Shown here piece after piece: positions 8,627-17,082 of a DNA stretch of 64,000 bases. Below the pieces are notes generated by a model. It was not told the DNA's origin. It saw nothing but the letters and a program-made list of their open reading frames with translations, and searched no databases. The stretch is from Candidatus Binatia bacterium (GTDB taxonomy: Bacteria > Desulfobacterota > Binatia > UBA12015), in contig JAQWRY010000088.1 of NCBI GenBank assembly GCA_029243485.1, forward strand, positions 153,221-217,220, given 5' to 3'. Within the stretch, counting starts at the first letter, position 1. Each line of letters starts with the position of its first letter. The translations under genes and the position numbers were made by a program.

Positions 8627-9871
8627 TCAGTCGACCGCGCCCTGGTTCACGCGAACCTTCTTTACCGAGGCTCGCACCACGGGGATCTCGTCGTCGGCCA
8701 GTGCCGGTAGGACCGTCTTGCGCTCGAGCGCCGCTCGGACGTAGGGCTCGAGTTCCTCGGCTTTCGCTCGTTCCCGCGCGCCACGATCCGCGGCGAACGG
8801 TCCCATGAGCTTGGAGGCGAAGAGTTCCAGCGATTCGCAGATGTGCTCGTGTCGGTTCCGGCCCGCTTGCTGCATGAAGATGATCTGATCGACTCCCGCC
8901 TCGCGGTACTCCGTCAGATGGGCGCGCATATCGTCGGGCGTCCCAATGCCGGCGCCGTCATACCCGGCGGCTGAGGCGGCCTCGATGAGATCCTCCGTGC
9001 GATTGCCGCGGAGGCGTTTGAAATCCTCCCACAGCGTCGTTCGTCCGGGCACGGAGTCCGCGGTGACGAGGTTCGAGAGTGCGTACCCGAAGAACTCGAA
9101 GCCCTCTCGTCCCCGCCGAATCGCTTCGGCCCGATCGTGGTGGATCGAGAAGCTCGACACCATGGCGATGTTGGCGTTCACGGTGTGGCCGATGGGAACA
9201 CATTCGTCGGACTTGATGATCGAGTAGTAGACGTCGACCCAGGCCTTGGCCTCCTGGGGGTCTACGAACGAGAACGCGAGTGCGCCGAGGCCGAGGCGCG
9301 CCGCCACTTTGATCGTGTCGCGGTTCGTGCACGCCATCCACATCGGTGGGTGGGGCTTCTGGAGCGGCTTCGGCAGCACGTTGCGGCAGGGCATCGAGAA
9401 GTGCTCGCCCTCGAAGCCGGGGTACGGCTCCATCACCATCATGTTCGCAATCTGCTCGGCCGCCTCGAGGCTCATCGCTCGCTTCTTCTTCGCGGGGATC
9501 CCGAAGCCGCCGAGTTCGAGGCGTGTTGCGCCCTCGCCGATGCCGAACTGCGCGCGGCCGTTCGAGACGAGGTCGAGAGTCGCGATGCCCTCAGCGCTGC
9601 GCGCCGGGTGGTTGTAGTTGGGGATCACCTGGCGGATGCCGTGGCCGAGTCGAATTCGCTCGGTCCGACCGGCGGCGCAGGCGAGGAATACTTCGGGCGA
9701 GGAGCAATGCGAGTACTCGTCGAGGAAGTGGTGCTCCACCGCCCACGCGTAGTCGAACCCGAGTCGGTCGGCGAGGGCGACCTGATCGAGGGCCTCATGA
9801 AAGAGACGGTGTTCATCGCCCTCGCGCCAGGGCTTGGGTAGCTGAAGTTCGTAAAACACGCCGAATCGCAT
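8627..9871 (-). CDS. LLM class flavin-dependent oxidoreductase
   Basis: 414 residues with a luciferase-like TIM barrel. The N-terminus MRFGVFYELQLPKPWREGDE and the segments DYAWAVEHHFLDEYSHCSSP and IRLGHGIRQVIPNYNHPARS are typical of bacterial-luciferase-like monooxygenases. These act on small organics using reduced flavin supplied by a partner. The ATG at 9871 has GGAGG eight bases upstream. A near-perfect 26-base palindrome lies 16 bases upstream of the start, suggesting single-gene repression. No flavin reductase gene is adjacent. Substrate unknown. Confidence 0.88.
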   Translation of the reverse strand: MRFGVFYELQLPKPWREGDEHRLFHEALDQVALADRLGFDYAWAVEHHFLDEYSHCSSPEVFLACAAGRTERIRLGHGIRQVIPNYNHPARSAEGIATLDLVSNGRAQFGIGEGATRLELGGFGIPAKKKRAMSLEAAEQIANMMVMEPYPGFEGEHFSMPCRNVLPKPLQKPHPPMWMACTNRDTIKVAARLGLGALAFSFVDPQEAKAWVDVYYSIIKSDECVPIGHTVNANIAMVSSFSIHHDRAEAIRRGREGFEFFGYALSNLVTADSVPGRTTLWEDFKRLRGNRTEDLIEAASAAGYDGAGIGTPDDMRAHLTEYREAGVDQIIFMQQAGRNRHEHICESLELFASKLMGPFAADRGARERAKAEELEPYVRAALERKTVLPALADDEIPVVRASVKKVRVNQGAVD

Positions 9872-9887
9872 TGGATCGCCTCCGAGT

Positions 9888-9913
9888 CAGAATCCTATCC
9901 GGACAGGATTCTG
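9888..9913. promoter_or_regulatory. 26-bp palindromic operator candidate
   Basis: CAGAATCCT and AGGATTCTG form perfect nine-base arms around a central TCCGGA, with only one mismatched symmetric pair. It lies immediately upstream of the LLM oxidoreductase start (9871), covering the likely promoter. Size and symmetry resemble operators of TetR-family dimers, but no regulator gene is adjacent. Confidence 0.6.
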
Positions 9914-9974
9914 GGAAACTACGCTCCGGATCGAACTTCGCCAACCTAAACGGTCGGGTCTCGGTGGAATGCCG

Positions 9975-10800
9975 CCCGCGCGGTGCAACGAGAAGAGACG
10001 AGCCGCGTTGCCGCGAGCCGTTGATCCTCTCGGCTGCCGTATTGAGGCAGGGAATCTTCTGATAGCACTCGGTCCCCGTCGAGAGGGCGTCGAAGATGTA
10101 CTCGACGTTGAAGTTGCCGGGCGGCCCGAGTGCGCACAGGCCGGAGGGCTCTCCATTCGTGCCCTGGTTTGGTGTTGCCAGGTACTGCGTGTAGGCAGCC
10201 GTGCAGCCGGTGATGGTCGAAGCATCGGTTGCGCCCGCCGTCGGGACGGCCGTGGTGCTCACAGGGAAGCGGACAATGTCGAGGTTCTCGATTCGTGGGT
10301 TCGGGGTCGTCTAGACGAAGTCGTAGTGCGGGAGTGAGTTCGAGAAAACGTAGGCCCAGGTCGAGTCACATTGTGCTTTGACGCACGGGTCCGGCTCCGG
10401 GCCGTCGTTGTCGATCTTGTTCGAGTCCTCGAGCTTCTGGCAGGAGTGGCGCCTTCATGCGCTTGTCGAGGTAGACCCGCGTTGCTTTCCCAGCGTACGT
10501 GATCTGGCACTTTCAGACGTCGGTCTTGTCGCCCTCGACCGGCGGTGCGGAGCCGTACGCGGTGTCGGCGGCGCCGGTTGCTGCGCTGGTGGCGCGGCAG
10601 GCGAGGCAGTTCGCCACGCCGTCGTAGGTCGAGATGCTGGGGACGGTCACATCGCACGGAGCCGGGCAGCTCGCGTACCCGGCTGCTCCCGGGGAAGATG
10701 CCGCTGTGCACGCAGAGGTCGTCTTGCTGAGGCGCGACGCGGCGGCCTTGGTGATTTTAGTGGAGCCCTTCGCCGGGAAGCAGGCGATCGGTCGGATCGT
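9975..10800 (-). pseudogene. decayed gene for a secreted Cys-rich protein
   Basis: Coding signal persists through this 0.8 kb but is broken. From the 5' side, one frame reads ACFPAKGSTKITKAAASRL..., CPAPCDVTVPSISTYDGVAN and CLACRATSAATGAADT, then meets TGA at 10515-10513. It resumes KCQITYAGKATRVYLDKR, shifts frame near 10440 into CQKLEDSNKIDNDGPEPDPC and AYVFSNSLPHYDFV, and meets TAG at 10313-10311. The same frame then continues RIENLDIVRFPVSTTAVP... and CALGPPGNFNVEYIFDALST to about 10020. Two stops plus a shift argue for a degraded gene. The spaced cysteines resemble exported Cys-rich proteins of deltaproteobacterial-type genomes. No function assigned; the boundaries are approximate. Confidence 0.55.
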
Positions 10801-10836
10801 TGCAATCGACGCCGGCGGCGATGTCGTCCGGCAGAC

Positions 10837-11997
10837 TCAGGGGCGCGGGGCGGAGAACCGGCGATCACTCAAGAAGCGGACGTCGGTGAGGCTTTCGAGG
10901 AAGTCGAGAAGGTCGGCCTTCTCCTCTTTCGTCAGGACGAATCCGACGATGAACTCGCTTCGTAGAGGGCTGTCGGAGCCACGGCCGGCATTCGGGCCCG
11001 TTGTGAGGGTGCGCCCGCCGCCGGAATAGTGATCGATCACCTCCTCCAGCGTGGTGATGCTGCCGTCGTGCATGTAGGGGCTGGTGACCGCGACGTTGCG
11101 CAGGGTCGGTGCCTTGAACTGACCCATGTGGTCGGGCTTGGCGGTGATCCGGTGAAGGCCCGTGTCCTCCGCCGGGTATCCGCCGCGACCGTCCACGTTG
11201 TAGAGGCCGGTGTTGTGGAAGCCGAGCCCGGTGCGCGGTGTGCGGTCGTGATCGACGCTATCGCTGAAGTTGAATCCGCCGTGGCAGTGGAAGCACGCCA
11301 GGCGTTCGGAGAAGAAGAGGTCCATCCCGCGAATGGCGCCGGGGGTGAGTGCGGTTTCGTCACCCTGCACGTAGCGGTCGTACGGCGCATCCCCGGAGAT
11401 GAGCATGCGTTCGAAGCTCGCGATGGCGTCGAGGATTCGACGGATCTGCACGGGATCGTCGTCATCGGGGAAGGCCTCGCGGAATCGCGTCACGGTTTCC
11501 GGGTCGGACCGGAGTCGAGCGAGCATTTCCGTGTCGTGCCCGCCCAGCCCCATCTCCGTGGGCCGCTCGCTGAACAGGGCCATCCGCGCCTGCTCCTCGA
11601 GTGAATTCAGGTGAGGATGCGACCAGGTGAGCCTCGAGCTGTACGCGACGTTCGCGAGCGACATCGCGTTTCGCGTATGCACTTCGCCCGTCGCGCCGAT
11701 GGCGCGGGGGCGGCCGTCTGTGAAGGCCAGTCGCTGCACGTGGCAGGTGCCGCAGCTCGTCTCGCCGTTCACCGAGAGGCGTTCGTCGTAGAAGAGGTGA
11801 CGTCCCAGCTCGACCTTCTGCGGCGTGAGCGCGTTTTCGGGGGGGACGCTCGGCACGGGGAAGTGCTCGGGGTGCCACGGGGGAGGGGGGCGGCGCTCGC
11901 AGGCGCTGAGGGCCACTGTGAGAAGCACGAGGCCTCCGAAGACGATCGCGCGCGAGGTCCCGGGGCGGGGCGTGTGAGAGGTAAGGCGTTGGATCAT
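10837..11997 (-). CDS. di-haem cytochrome-c peroxidase / MauG-type lipoprotein
   Basis: 386 residues. The N-terminus is a lipoprotein signal (hydrophobic stretch ending LTVALSAC, Cys lipidated), so it is membrane-anchored outside the cytoplasm. Two c-type haem sites are visible: SCGTCHV (around residue 85) and CFHCHG (around 240). Other family features are KVELGRHLFYDERLSVNGET, PYDRYV and the C-terminal PTLRNVAVTSPYMHDGS. Relatives reduce H2O2 or act as MauG-like oxidases. The ATG at 11997 overlaps the stop of the MFS gene (ATGA). A longer open frame reaching 13521 is the MFS gene read in a wrong frame. Confidence 0.9.
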   Translation of the reverse strand: MIQRLTSHTPRPGTSRAIVFGGLVLLTVALSACERRPPPPWHPEHFPVPSVPPENALTPQKVELGRHLFYDERLSVNGETSCGTCHVQRLAFTDGRPRAIGATGEVHTRNAMSLANVAYSSRLTWSHPHLNSLEEQARMALFSERPTEMGLGGHDTEMLARLRSDPETVTRFREAFPDDDDPVQIRRILDAIASFERMLISGDAPYDRYVQGDETALTPGAIRGMDLFFSERLACFHCHGGFNFSDSVDHDRTPRTGLGFHNTGLYNVDGRGGYPAEDTGLHRITAKPDHMGQFKAPTLRNVAVTSPYMHDGSITTLEEVIDHYSGGGRTLTTGPNAGRGSDSPLRSEFIVGFVLTKEEKADLLDFLESLTDVRFLSDRRFSAPRP

Positions 11998-13403
11998 GGA
12001 AGTCGGCCTACCTCCCGCTGCGCCTCTAGGAGATCGGCGCGCGTAAAGTGGAAGCTGGAGAGCGCGAGTCCGGCGGCGCCGTAGAACGCGGCCGGGAACC
12101 ACGAGTACATCCAGACCAGCCACCACTTGACCGTCTCCGTTTGTTCGACGCCCGGTTCGTAGCCGACGTGTTCGAGAACCTGGAGCGCTACGAAGCCGGT
12201 AATGGCGGCGCCGAGCTTCGTCGCGAAGGCCCAGATCGCGAAGTAGGAGCCCTCTCTGCGTCGGCCGGTGCGCGCCTCGTCCCAATCGATGATGTCGGCG
12301 ACCATGGCCGGCGGCAGCGACAATGTGTTCCCGAACGCGGCACCGCCGATCATGAGGATCACGGAAAAGTACAAGACGGACCCATCGGTGAGCTGCGTGC
12401 ACGCGAGGCTCGTCGTGCTCGCCATCACGATCGCGATCGTCCACGTGTTGCGCTTCCCGAGCACGGCCGCGACCCGGTTCCAGAACGGAAGCGAGAGCAC
12501 TCCACTCGAGAAGTACAGTAGGAGGTAATACGACCAGGTGGGCATCCACCCCGGAACCGCGGCCGTCCACCAATGCGGTGTTCCGATGACGTAGATCGAG
12601 ATGTAGATGACGAGAACCGCGGGCACGGCGCCCGCCACAGCCGAAAGGGAGAACGCGAGCAGGAGCGGTCGGAAGTGTGGGTTTTTCAGGGTCGCGAGCC
12701 AGCCGGCGTATGGGTTCATCGGAGCACGGCCCTGGAATTCGGGGCGTTCGTGGCACGCGATTGCGGACACGATCAGGGTGATCGCGGTTCCCGCTCCGAG
12801 GATCGCTCCCATGAAGGAATAGCCCACCAGCCCGCCGTAGACGTGGATGAGGTAGGCGGGGGAGATCGTCGCGAGCAGCAGTCCGGCGAGAGCGCACGCC
12901 TCGCGGACGGTGATGAGCTTCACGCGCTCCTGGTAGTCGTCGGTCAGTTCGGCGCCGAGGCTGAAGTAGGGCACGGCCCCGATCGTCCAGAAGAGATACG
13001 TGAGGATGTACAGCGTCAGCATGTACGCGAGCATCCGGACCTGGCCCCCTTCGCCGTCGGTCACTGCCGGCGGCGTGAAGAGGAAGTAGAACGCCACCGC
13101 GAGGGGGATGGCCGTCCCGAGAAAGTACGGCCGGCGTCTGCCGAACCGGGTGTGGGTGCGGTCGGACAAGTACCCCATGAGGGGATCCGTCACGCTGTCG
13201 AACACCTTCGCGAACAGAAGCGACCAGGCGACGAGGCCGGCGGACAGCCCGACGTAGTCGGTGTAGAAGAACTGCAGGTTGACAGTGATCACGAGCCCGA
13301 GCAGCGCGAACGCGAAATTGCCTGAGCCGTAGGCCACCATCGACGCGATGGAGAGCCCCGCGCGGCGAACGGAGGTGGCTGGGTCGAGCGATGGGGGCAC
13401 CAT
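11994..13403 (-). CDS. MFS transporter, GPH (glycoside-pentoside-hexuronide) cation symporter type
   Basis: 469 residues with about 12 hydrophobic segments. The loop after helix 2 reads KVFDSVTDPLMGYLSDRTHT followed by RFGRRRPYFL, the MelB/GPH-family signature for sodium- or proton-coupled uptake of sugars and other organics. The second half contains the matching DIIDWDEARTGRRREGSYFA loop. It is the first gene of a two-gene unit with the di-haem peroxidase-type lipoprotein. The substrate is not evident, and the peroxidase partner does not point to a sugar. Confidence 0.9.
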   Translation of the reverse strand: MVPPSLDPATSVRRAGLSIASMVAYGSGNFAFALLGLVITVNLQFFYTDYVGLSAGLVAWSLLFAKVFDSVTDPLMGYLSDRTHTRFGRRRPYFLGTAIPLAVAFYFLFTPPAVTDGEGGQVRMLAYMLTLYILTYLFWTIGAVPYFSLGAELTDDYQERVKLITVREACALAGLLLATISPAYLIHVYGGLVGYSFMGAILGAGTAITLIVSAIACHERPEFQGRAPMNPYAGWLATLKNPHFRPLLLAFSLSAVAGAVPAVLVIYISIYVIGTPHWWTAAVPGWMPTWSYYLLLYFSSGVLSLPFWNRVAAVLGKRNTWTIAIVMASTTSLACTQLTDGSVLYFSVILMIGGAAFGNTLSLPPAMVADIIDWDEARTGRRREGSYFAIWAFATKLGAAITGFVALQVLEHVGYEPGVEQTETVKWWLVWMYSWFPAAFYGAAGLALSSFHFTRADLLEAQREVGRLP

Positions 13404-13646
13404 GTGCGCGAACCCTACCGTCAGCGGAGGGCGGGCGGAAGAACCTCGCGGATGGTTCGTTCGCCCAAACGAATCGGGGGCACGGTCGACGATGTCGTCC
13501 GTGCCCCCGTTTCTCCGGCAAGGTCAGAGACCCAACGCTATCTTCCTCCGCCCACGAGGAGAGATTCGTGCGGCGCCGTGGACATGGGGTTCATGGATTG
13601 TCGCCGAGGGGCGGCAAGGGATGAGCCCCACGTCCACGGTGGTGAA
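13404..13646. other. intergenic region upstream of the MFS gene
   Basis: 243 bases with no convincing gene. It contains the strong hairpin at 13475-13509 and a small TTCGTT/AACGAA stem near 13458-13474. It should carry the promoter of the MFS/peroxidase unit. Confidence 0.5.
13475..13509. terminator. strong GC hairpin
   Basis: CGGGGGCACGG pairs perfectly with CCGTGCCCCCG around a 13-base loop. On the plus strand it is followed by TTTCT. It lies 72 bases upstream of the MFS start and downstream of the orphan reading frame at 13647. It may end transcription from that fragment or act as a leader hairpin of the MFS unit. Confidence 0.45.
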
Positions 13647-14048
13647 CTAGTTCATCTTCACCCGCCAGCCCTTCTTGTTGGGCTGCCAGGTGGCCGAACG
13701 CTCGAAGGCCTCGTTGCCGACAACGACCTGGACCGCTATTGCGGCCTCGTTTTTCAGGCCGGCAAGCGGTGTCCCGATCGAGTTGGGTTGCCAAAAGGCG
13801 TTGTCCAGGATGAAGAGCACCTCGGCCGGGTAGTCGGGCGGAATCTGGGGGAGGGTATTGCCCGTTGCGATTCCGTTGTTGATGTCGACGCAGGGCGCCT
13901 CGCGGTTCGGAGGCCTGCTGTCGCTCTGGATGTTGAACGTGCCGGCGCAGCCGACGTTCCGGGGCTCATAACTGGGTGGGACATTCCGGGAATATCCAAG
14001 CGTTCGATCGAAACAATGTGCGTGCCGCCTATTTCGAAATACAAACAT
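13647..14048 (-). CDS. orphan fragment, unknown exported-type protein
   Basis: 133 codons. From about residue 31 the sequence looks genuinely coding (NVGCAGTFNIQSDSRPPNRE ... IPPDYPAEVLFILDNAFWQP ... GWRVKMN at the end). The first 30 residues are composition-poor and no ribosome site is visible. Two cysteines and a beta-rich composition suggest an extracytoplasmic protein. It most likely represents the C-terminus of a truncated gene. No family recognised. Confidence 0.4.
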   Translation of the reverse strand: MFVFRNRRHAHCFDRTLGYSRNVPPSYEPRNVGCAGTFNIQSDSRPPNREAPCVDINNGIATGNTLPQIPPDYPAEVLFILDNAFWQPNSIGTPLAGLKNEAAIAVQVVVGNEAFERSATWQPNKKGWRVKMN

Positions 14049-14135
14049 TCGAAACTAGGGATTGGCTTCGCGTCAGGAAGGATCACTGGCCGAACGTCAA
14101 GTGGCGCGACGATGCGTCAGCGGAGGCTCGTCTGT

Positions 14136-14801
14136 CTACTCTTGAGGCAGATCGTGCGGAGTGCCTGGGAGCCGTGCCAGGAAAGCGTGCAGGTCCGGGG
14201 CAAGCGGCGCCTTGATATCGAGCACGCGGCCGGTCGTTGGGTGCGGGAGGTTGAGGCGGCGCGCGTGCAAGAATAATCGAGGGAGCCCGTACAAATCTCG
14301 AAGACGTTGGTTGATGCGTCCCTTGCCGTACCGCGTGTCACCGATGATCTGGTGCGCAAGGTGCGCGAGATGTCGTCGGATCTGATGGCGCCTGCCCGTG
14401 TGAAGCCGGACTTCGAGAAGGGAGCAGCGACTCATCTCTGCGAGCCGACGGAACTCGGTCCACGCTTCTTGGGGCCGTCCCGCCTCGGAATGCAGAGGGC
14501 GCCGGCTCTCGAACGCTTCCTCGGTCGAGCCGCGCACCAGGGCAAGGTACGTCTTCCTCGTCTCGGGCCCAGTGATGCAGGCCTGCGCCGCCGCAGCCGC
14601 TTCCTTGTCGAGGGCGAAGAGAACGACGCCGGATGCGGCACGGTCCAGGCGGTGGACCGGGTAGATGTACGCCCCGATCTGGTCGCGCACGAGCTGGAGG
14701 AGGGCGGTGGAATCACTCGCCTCGGCGCTGCGGTGGACGAGGAGCCCCCCGGGCTTGTCGACCGCAACGAAGCGGTCGTCGCGATACAGGACCGGGATCA
14801 A
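14136..14801 (-). CDS. truC: RluA-family tRNA/rRNA pseudouridine synthase (TruC-like)
   Basis: 221 residues. The catalytic motif HRLDRAASG with its Asp is at residues 50-58, preceded by VAVDKPGGLLVHRS, the standard RluA-family opening. The conserved ETRKTYLALVRG and GRRHQIRRHLAHLAHQIIGD stretches follow. Length and the absence of an S4 domain fit TruC (uridine-65 of tRNA) better than RluC or RluD. The start appears to be TTG, directly after the TAA of the upstream ACAD (TAATTG), so it may be translated by reinitiation. Its place at the end of an ACAD operon is probably incidental. Confidence 0.85.
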   Translation of the reverse strand: MIPVLYRDDRFVAVDKPGGLLVHRSAEASDSTALLQLVRDQIGAYIYPVHRLDRAASGVVLFALDKEAAAAAQACITGPETRKTYLALVRGSTEEAFESRRPLHSEAGRPQEAWTEFRRLAEMSRCSLLEVRLHTGRRHQIRRHLAHLAHQIIGDTRYGKGRINQRLRDLYGLPRLFLHARRLNLPHPTTGRVLDIKAPLAPDLHAFLARLPGTPHDLPQE

Positions 14802-15857
14802 TTACCTGGAGGTGACCAGCGGCCAGATCTCTCCGCCATGGTCGCCCTGAACGGCATCCCCGAGCTCTTCGGCCCATTCGTCGGCGAGCCCGAACTCGGC
14901 GCGCCACGCCCACAGTCGTCGGGTCGAAAAGTGAAGCGAATGCTCGTAGGTGAAGCCGATCGCCCCGTGGACCTGGTGGGCGATTCGGGGGCCTAGCTCG
15001 GCGGCGTCGCCGACGACGACCTTGGCGCAGGCGATCTCGAACGCGGGGTCTCCGGCGGTCCCGACCCGCCCTTGGATCCCCGCGTGCGCTTCGGTCGCCG
15101 CGCGGAACGCGATCTCGGTAGCGGTAGTCGCCTCCGCGACCTGGCCGGCGAGGCGGGCGAGCTCCTGCTGGATGATTTGGAAGTTTCCGATGGGTCGCCC
15201 GAACTGTACGCGCTCGGTGGCGTAGAGCACGGACTGGTCGAGGATGCGCTCGAGGGCGCCAGTCATCTGTCCGGCGCGAAGCAGGGCTCCGTAAGTACGA
15301 ACCGTGTTCGCCGCGAGATCGCACGGCCCGAGGACCGGCGCTTGGTTACCGAGGGTAAGGGTGTCGCGCGGATCGAGGGCCAGGTTGTGCCCCTCGGTGA
15401 CCGCGAGCCCGGAGCGCGGGAGGCACGCGACTCGGGCGACGCCTTCGCCGCCGGCGACGAGGCCGACCAAGTGACCGGCGGCGCGTCCCCACGGTACGCG
15501 TTCGAGCTGCGCGCCGACCTCGGCTTGGAAGGGTACCGGTACGAGGCCGAGCGGACCGCTCGGGATCTCGAGTCCGCTGCGCTCGAGCAGCCACGTTGCC
15601 AGAATCGTCTCGACGAGCGGCAGGGGAACGGAGTGACGTCCCGCAGCTCGCGCGATCTCGAAGACGTCGAGCCAGTCCCCGTCTGCGCCGCCGTTGTCGG
15701 CTCGAAGCAGCGCGCGCGTGAGGCCCGTCTCTTCGACGGCGTCCCACAGATGGTTAGGCCAGGAGCCGCTCTCGGCCTCGGCAAGGCTCTCGGCATCGAT
15801 GGAATCGGCGAAGAGACGTTCGACGGTCTCCGCGATCATGCTGCGAGCTTCACTCAT
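14802..15857 (-). CDS. acyl-CoA dehydrogenase, smaller partner of an ACAD pair
   Basis: 351 residues, slightly short for the family. The C-terminal domain has ERVQFGRPIGNFQIIQQELA and HQVHGAIGFTYEHSLHFSTR, the two best-conserved ACAD blocks. The central beta domain is degenerate (no clear S-G-S-D loop). This pattern is common in the non-catalytic or half-site subunit of heteromeric ACADs. The ATG at 15857 overlaps the stop of the larger ACAD (ATGA). The subunit role is inferred from the overlap and from comparison with steroid-type alpha2beta2 ACADs. Confidence 0.88.
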   Translation of the reverse strand: MSEARSMIAETVERLFADSIDAESLAEAESGSWPNHLWDAVEETGLTRALLRADNGGADGDWLDVFEIARAAGRHSVPLPLVETILATWLLERSGLEIPSGPLGLVPVPFQAEVGAQLERVPWGRAAGHLVGLVAGGEGVARVACLPRSGLAVTEGHNLALDPRDTLTLGNQAPVLGPCDLAANTVRTYGALLRAGQMTGALERILDQSVLYATERVQFGRPIGNFQIIQQELARLAGQVAEATTATEIAFRAATEAHAGIQGRVGTAGDPAFEIACAKVVVGDAAELGPRIAHQVHGAIGFTYEHSLHFSTRRLWAWRAEFGLADEWAEELGDAVQGDHGGEIWPLVTSR

Positions 15858-17005
15858 CGCAGCCCGAGCCCCCGCGCGATGATGCCCCGGAGAACCTCGC
15901 GGGTACCACCGCGAAGGGAGAAGGAGGGGGCGTTCTGCATGAGATGGGCGAGGAGCTGCTGGGTGGCTTCGGCGCCGTCGTCCGTTCGCGGTTCCTCACC
16001 GAGGAGCCGCTGGACGATGCCGGGTAGGTCTTGCTCGAACACTCCACCCAGGTCCTTGGTGACGGCGGCCTCGAGTGCCGGGTTCTCTCCGCGGTCGAGC
16101 AGTCCGGCGAGACTCAGGGTCATTTGGCGCAAGGTTGAGAGGTGCGCGACTTGCCGTCCGATGGTGGTGCGTGCGGCCGGCCCGGCGTCGTCGCCGAGAT
16201 GTCGCGCGATCTCCGCGAGAAGGGGTTGGCAGGAGAGATAGCGCTCGGGCCCGCTGCGCTCGTAAGCGAGCTCGGCCATGACCTGGCTCCAGCCCTCGCC
16301 TTCGTCTCCGATGAGGGCGTCGTCGCTCACGAGCGCGTCTTCGAACGTGACCTCGCAAAAGTGGTCGTTGCCGGCGAGGTCGCGGATGGGTCGAATGGTG
16401 ATCCCGTCGCGCCCGTCGAGGGGGACGAGGAACTGTGAGAGCCCTTGGTGCTTCTTCTCGGCGACCGTCGTTCGAACGAGCGCGATCATGTAGTGGCAGT
16501 GCGCGGCGCCGGACGTCCAGAGTTTTGTGCCGTTGATGCGCCAGCCGTCGCTGGTACGCTCGGCGCGGGTGCGCACCGAGGCCAGGTCGGAACCCGAGTC
16601 GGGCTCGCTCATACCGATGCAGAAGAAGGTTTCGCCTCGGCAGATTCGGGGGAGGATTTCGTTCCGCTGCTCCTCGGTCCCGTACTTCATGAGGAGCGGC
16701 CCACTCTGTCGATCGGCAATCCAGTGCGCCGCGACCGGCGCCCCAGCGGCGAGCATTTCTTCGAGCATGACGTAGCGCTCGAAGCTGCTGCGTTCTCCGC
16801 CGCCGTACTGCTTCGGCCACGTCATGCCGATCCAGCCCCGCTCACCCATCTTGCGGCTGAACGCGGGATCGCTGCCCATCCAGGTATAGGCCCGGCGCCA
16901 CGTTGGGAAGTCGGCGAGATGCTCGGCGAGGAACGCACGGATCTCTCCGCGCAACGCGGTGGTTTCGGCGGGCAGACGACAGGGGTCGAGGCGGAAGCGC
17001 GACAC
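15854..17005 (-). CDS. acyl-CoA dehydrogenase, larger partner of an ACAD pair
   Basis: 383 residues from the GTG at 17005 (SRFRLDPCRLPAETTALRGE). The open frame extends to 17203, but that extension overlaps the divergent LLM gene and is Arg/Pro-rich. The protein holds MTWPKQYGGGERSSFERYVM, the FAD/substrate loop GMSEPDSGSDLASVRTRA, GWRINGTKLWTSGAAHCHYM and a C-terminal GGTREVLRGIIARGLG, all standard for catalytic ACADs. It overlaps the smaller ACAD by four bases, so the two likely assemble. Divergent from the LLM oxidoreductase, with 77 bases between the starts. Confidence 0.88.
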   Translation of the reverse strand: MSRFRLDPCRLPAETTALRGEIRAFLAEHLADFPTWRRAYTWMGSDPAFSRKMGERGWIGMTWPKQYGGGERSSFERYVMLEEMLAAGAPVAAHWIADRQSGPLLMKYGTEEQRNEILPRICRGETFFCIGMSEPDSGSDLASVRTRAERTSDGWRINGTKLWTSGAAHCHYMIALVRTTVAEKKHQGLSQFLVPLDGRDGITIRPIRDLAGNDHFCEVTFEDALVSDDALIGDEGEGWSQVMAELAYERSGPERYLSCQPLLAEIARHLGDDAGPAARTTIGRQVAHLSTLRQMTLSLAGLLDRGENPALEAAVTKDLGGVFEQDLPGIVQRLLGEEPRTDDGAEATQQLLAHLMQNAPSFSLRGGTREVLRGIIARGLGLR

Positions 17006-17082
17006 GGATCTTGCGATACTGGCGGGTCTCCGCGGTTGCAACGTGCCGGCCAAGGGGCGAGAACCCGCTTCGGAGGGCAGAA

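Noticed and set aside
10837-13521. 894-codon fused frame containing the di-haem lipoprotein
   Set aside because: The upstream half is the MFS gene in a wrong frame; a lipoprotein signal and ATGA overlap place the true start at 11997.
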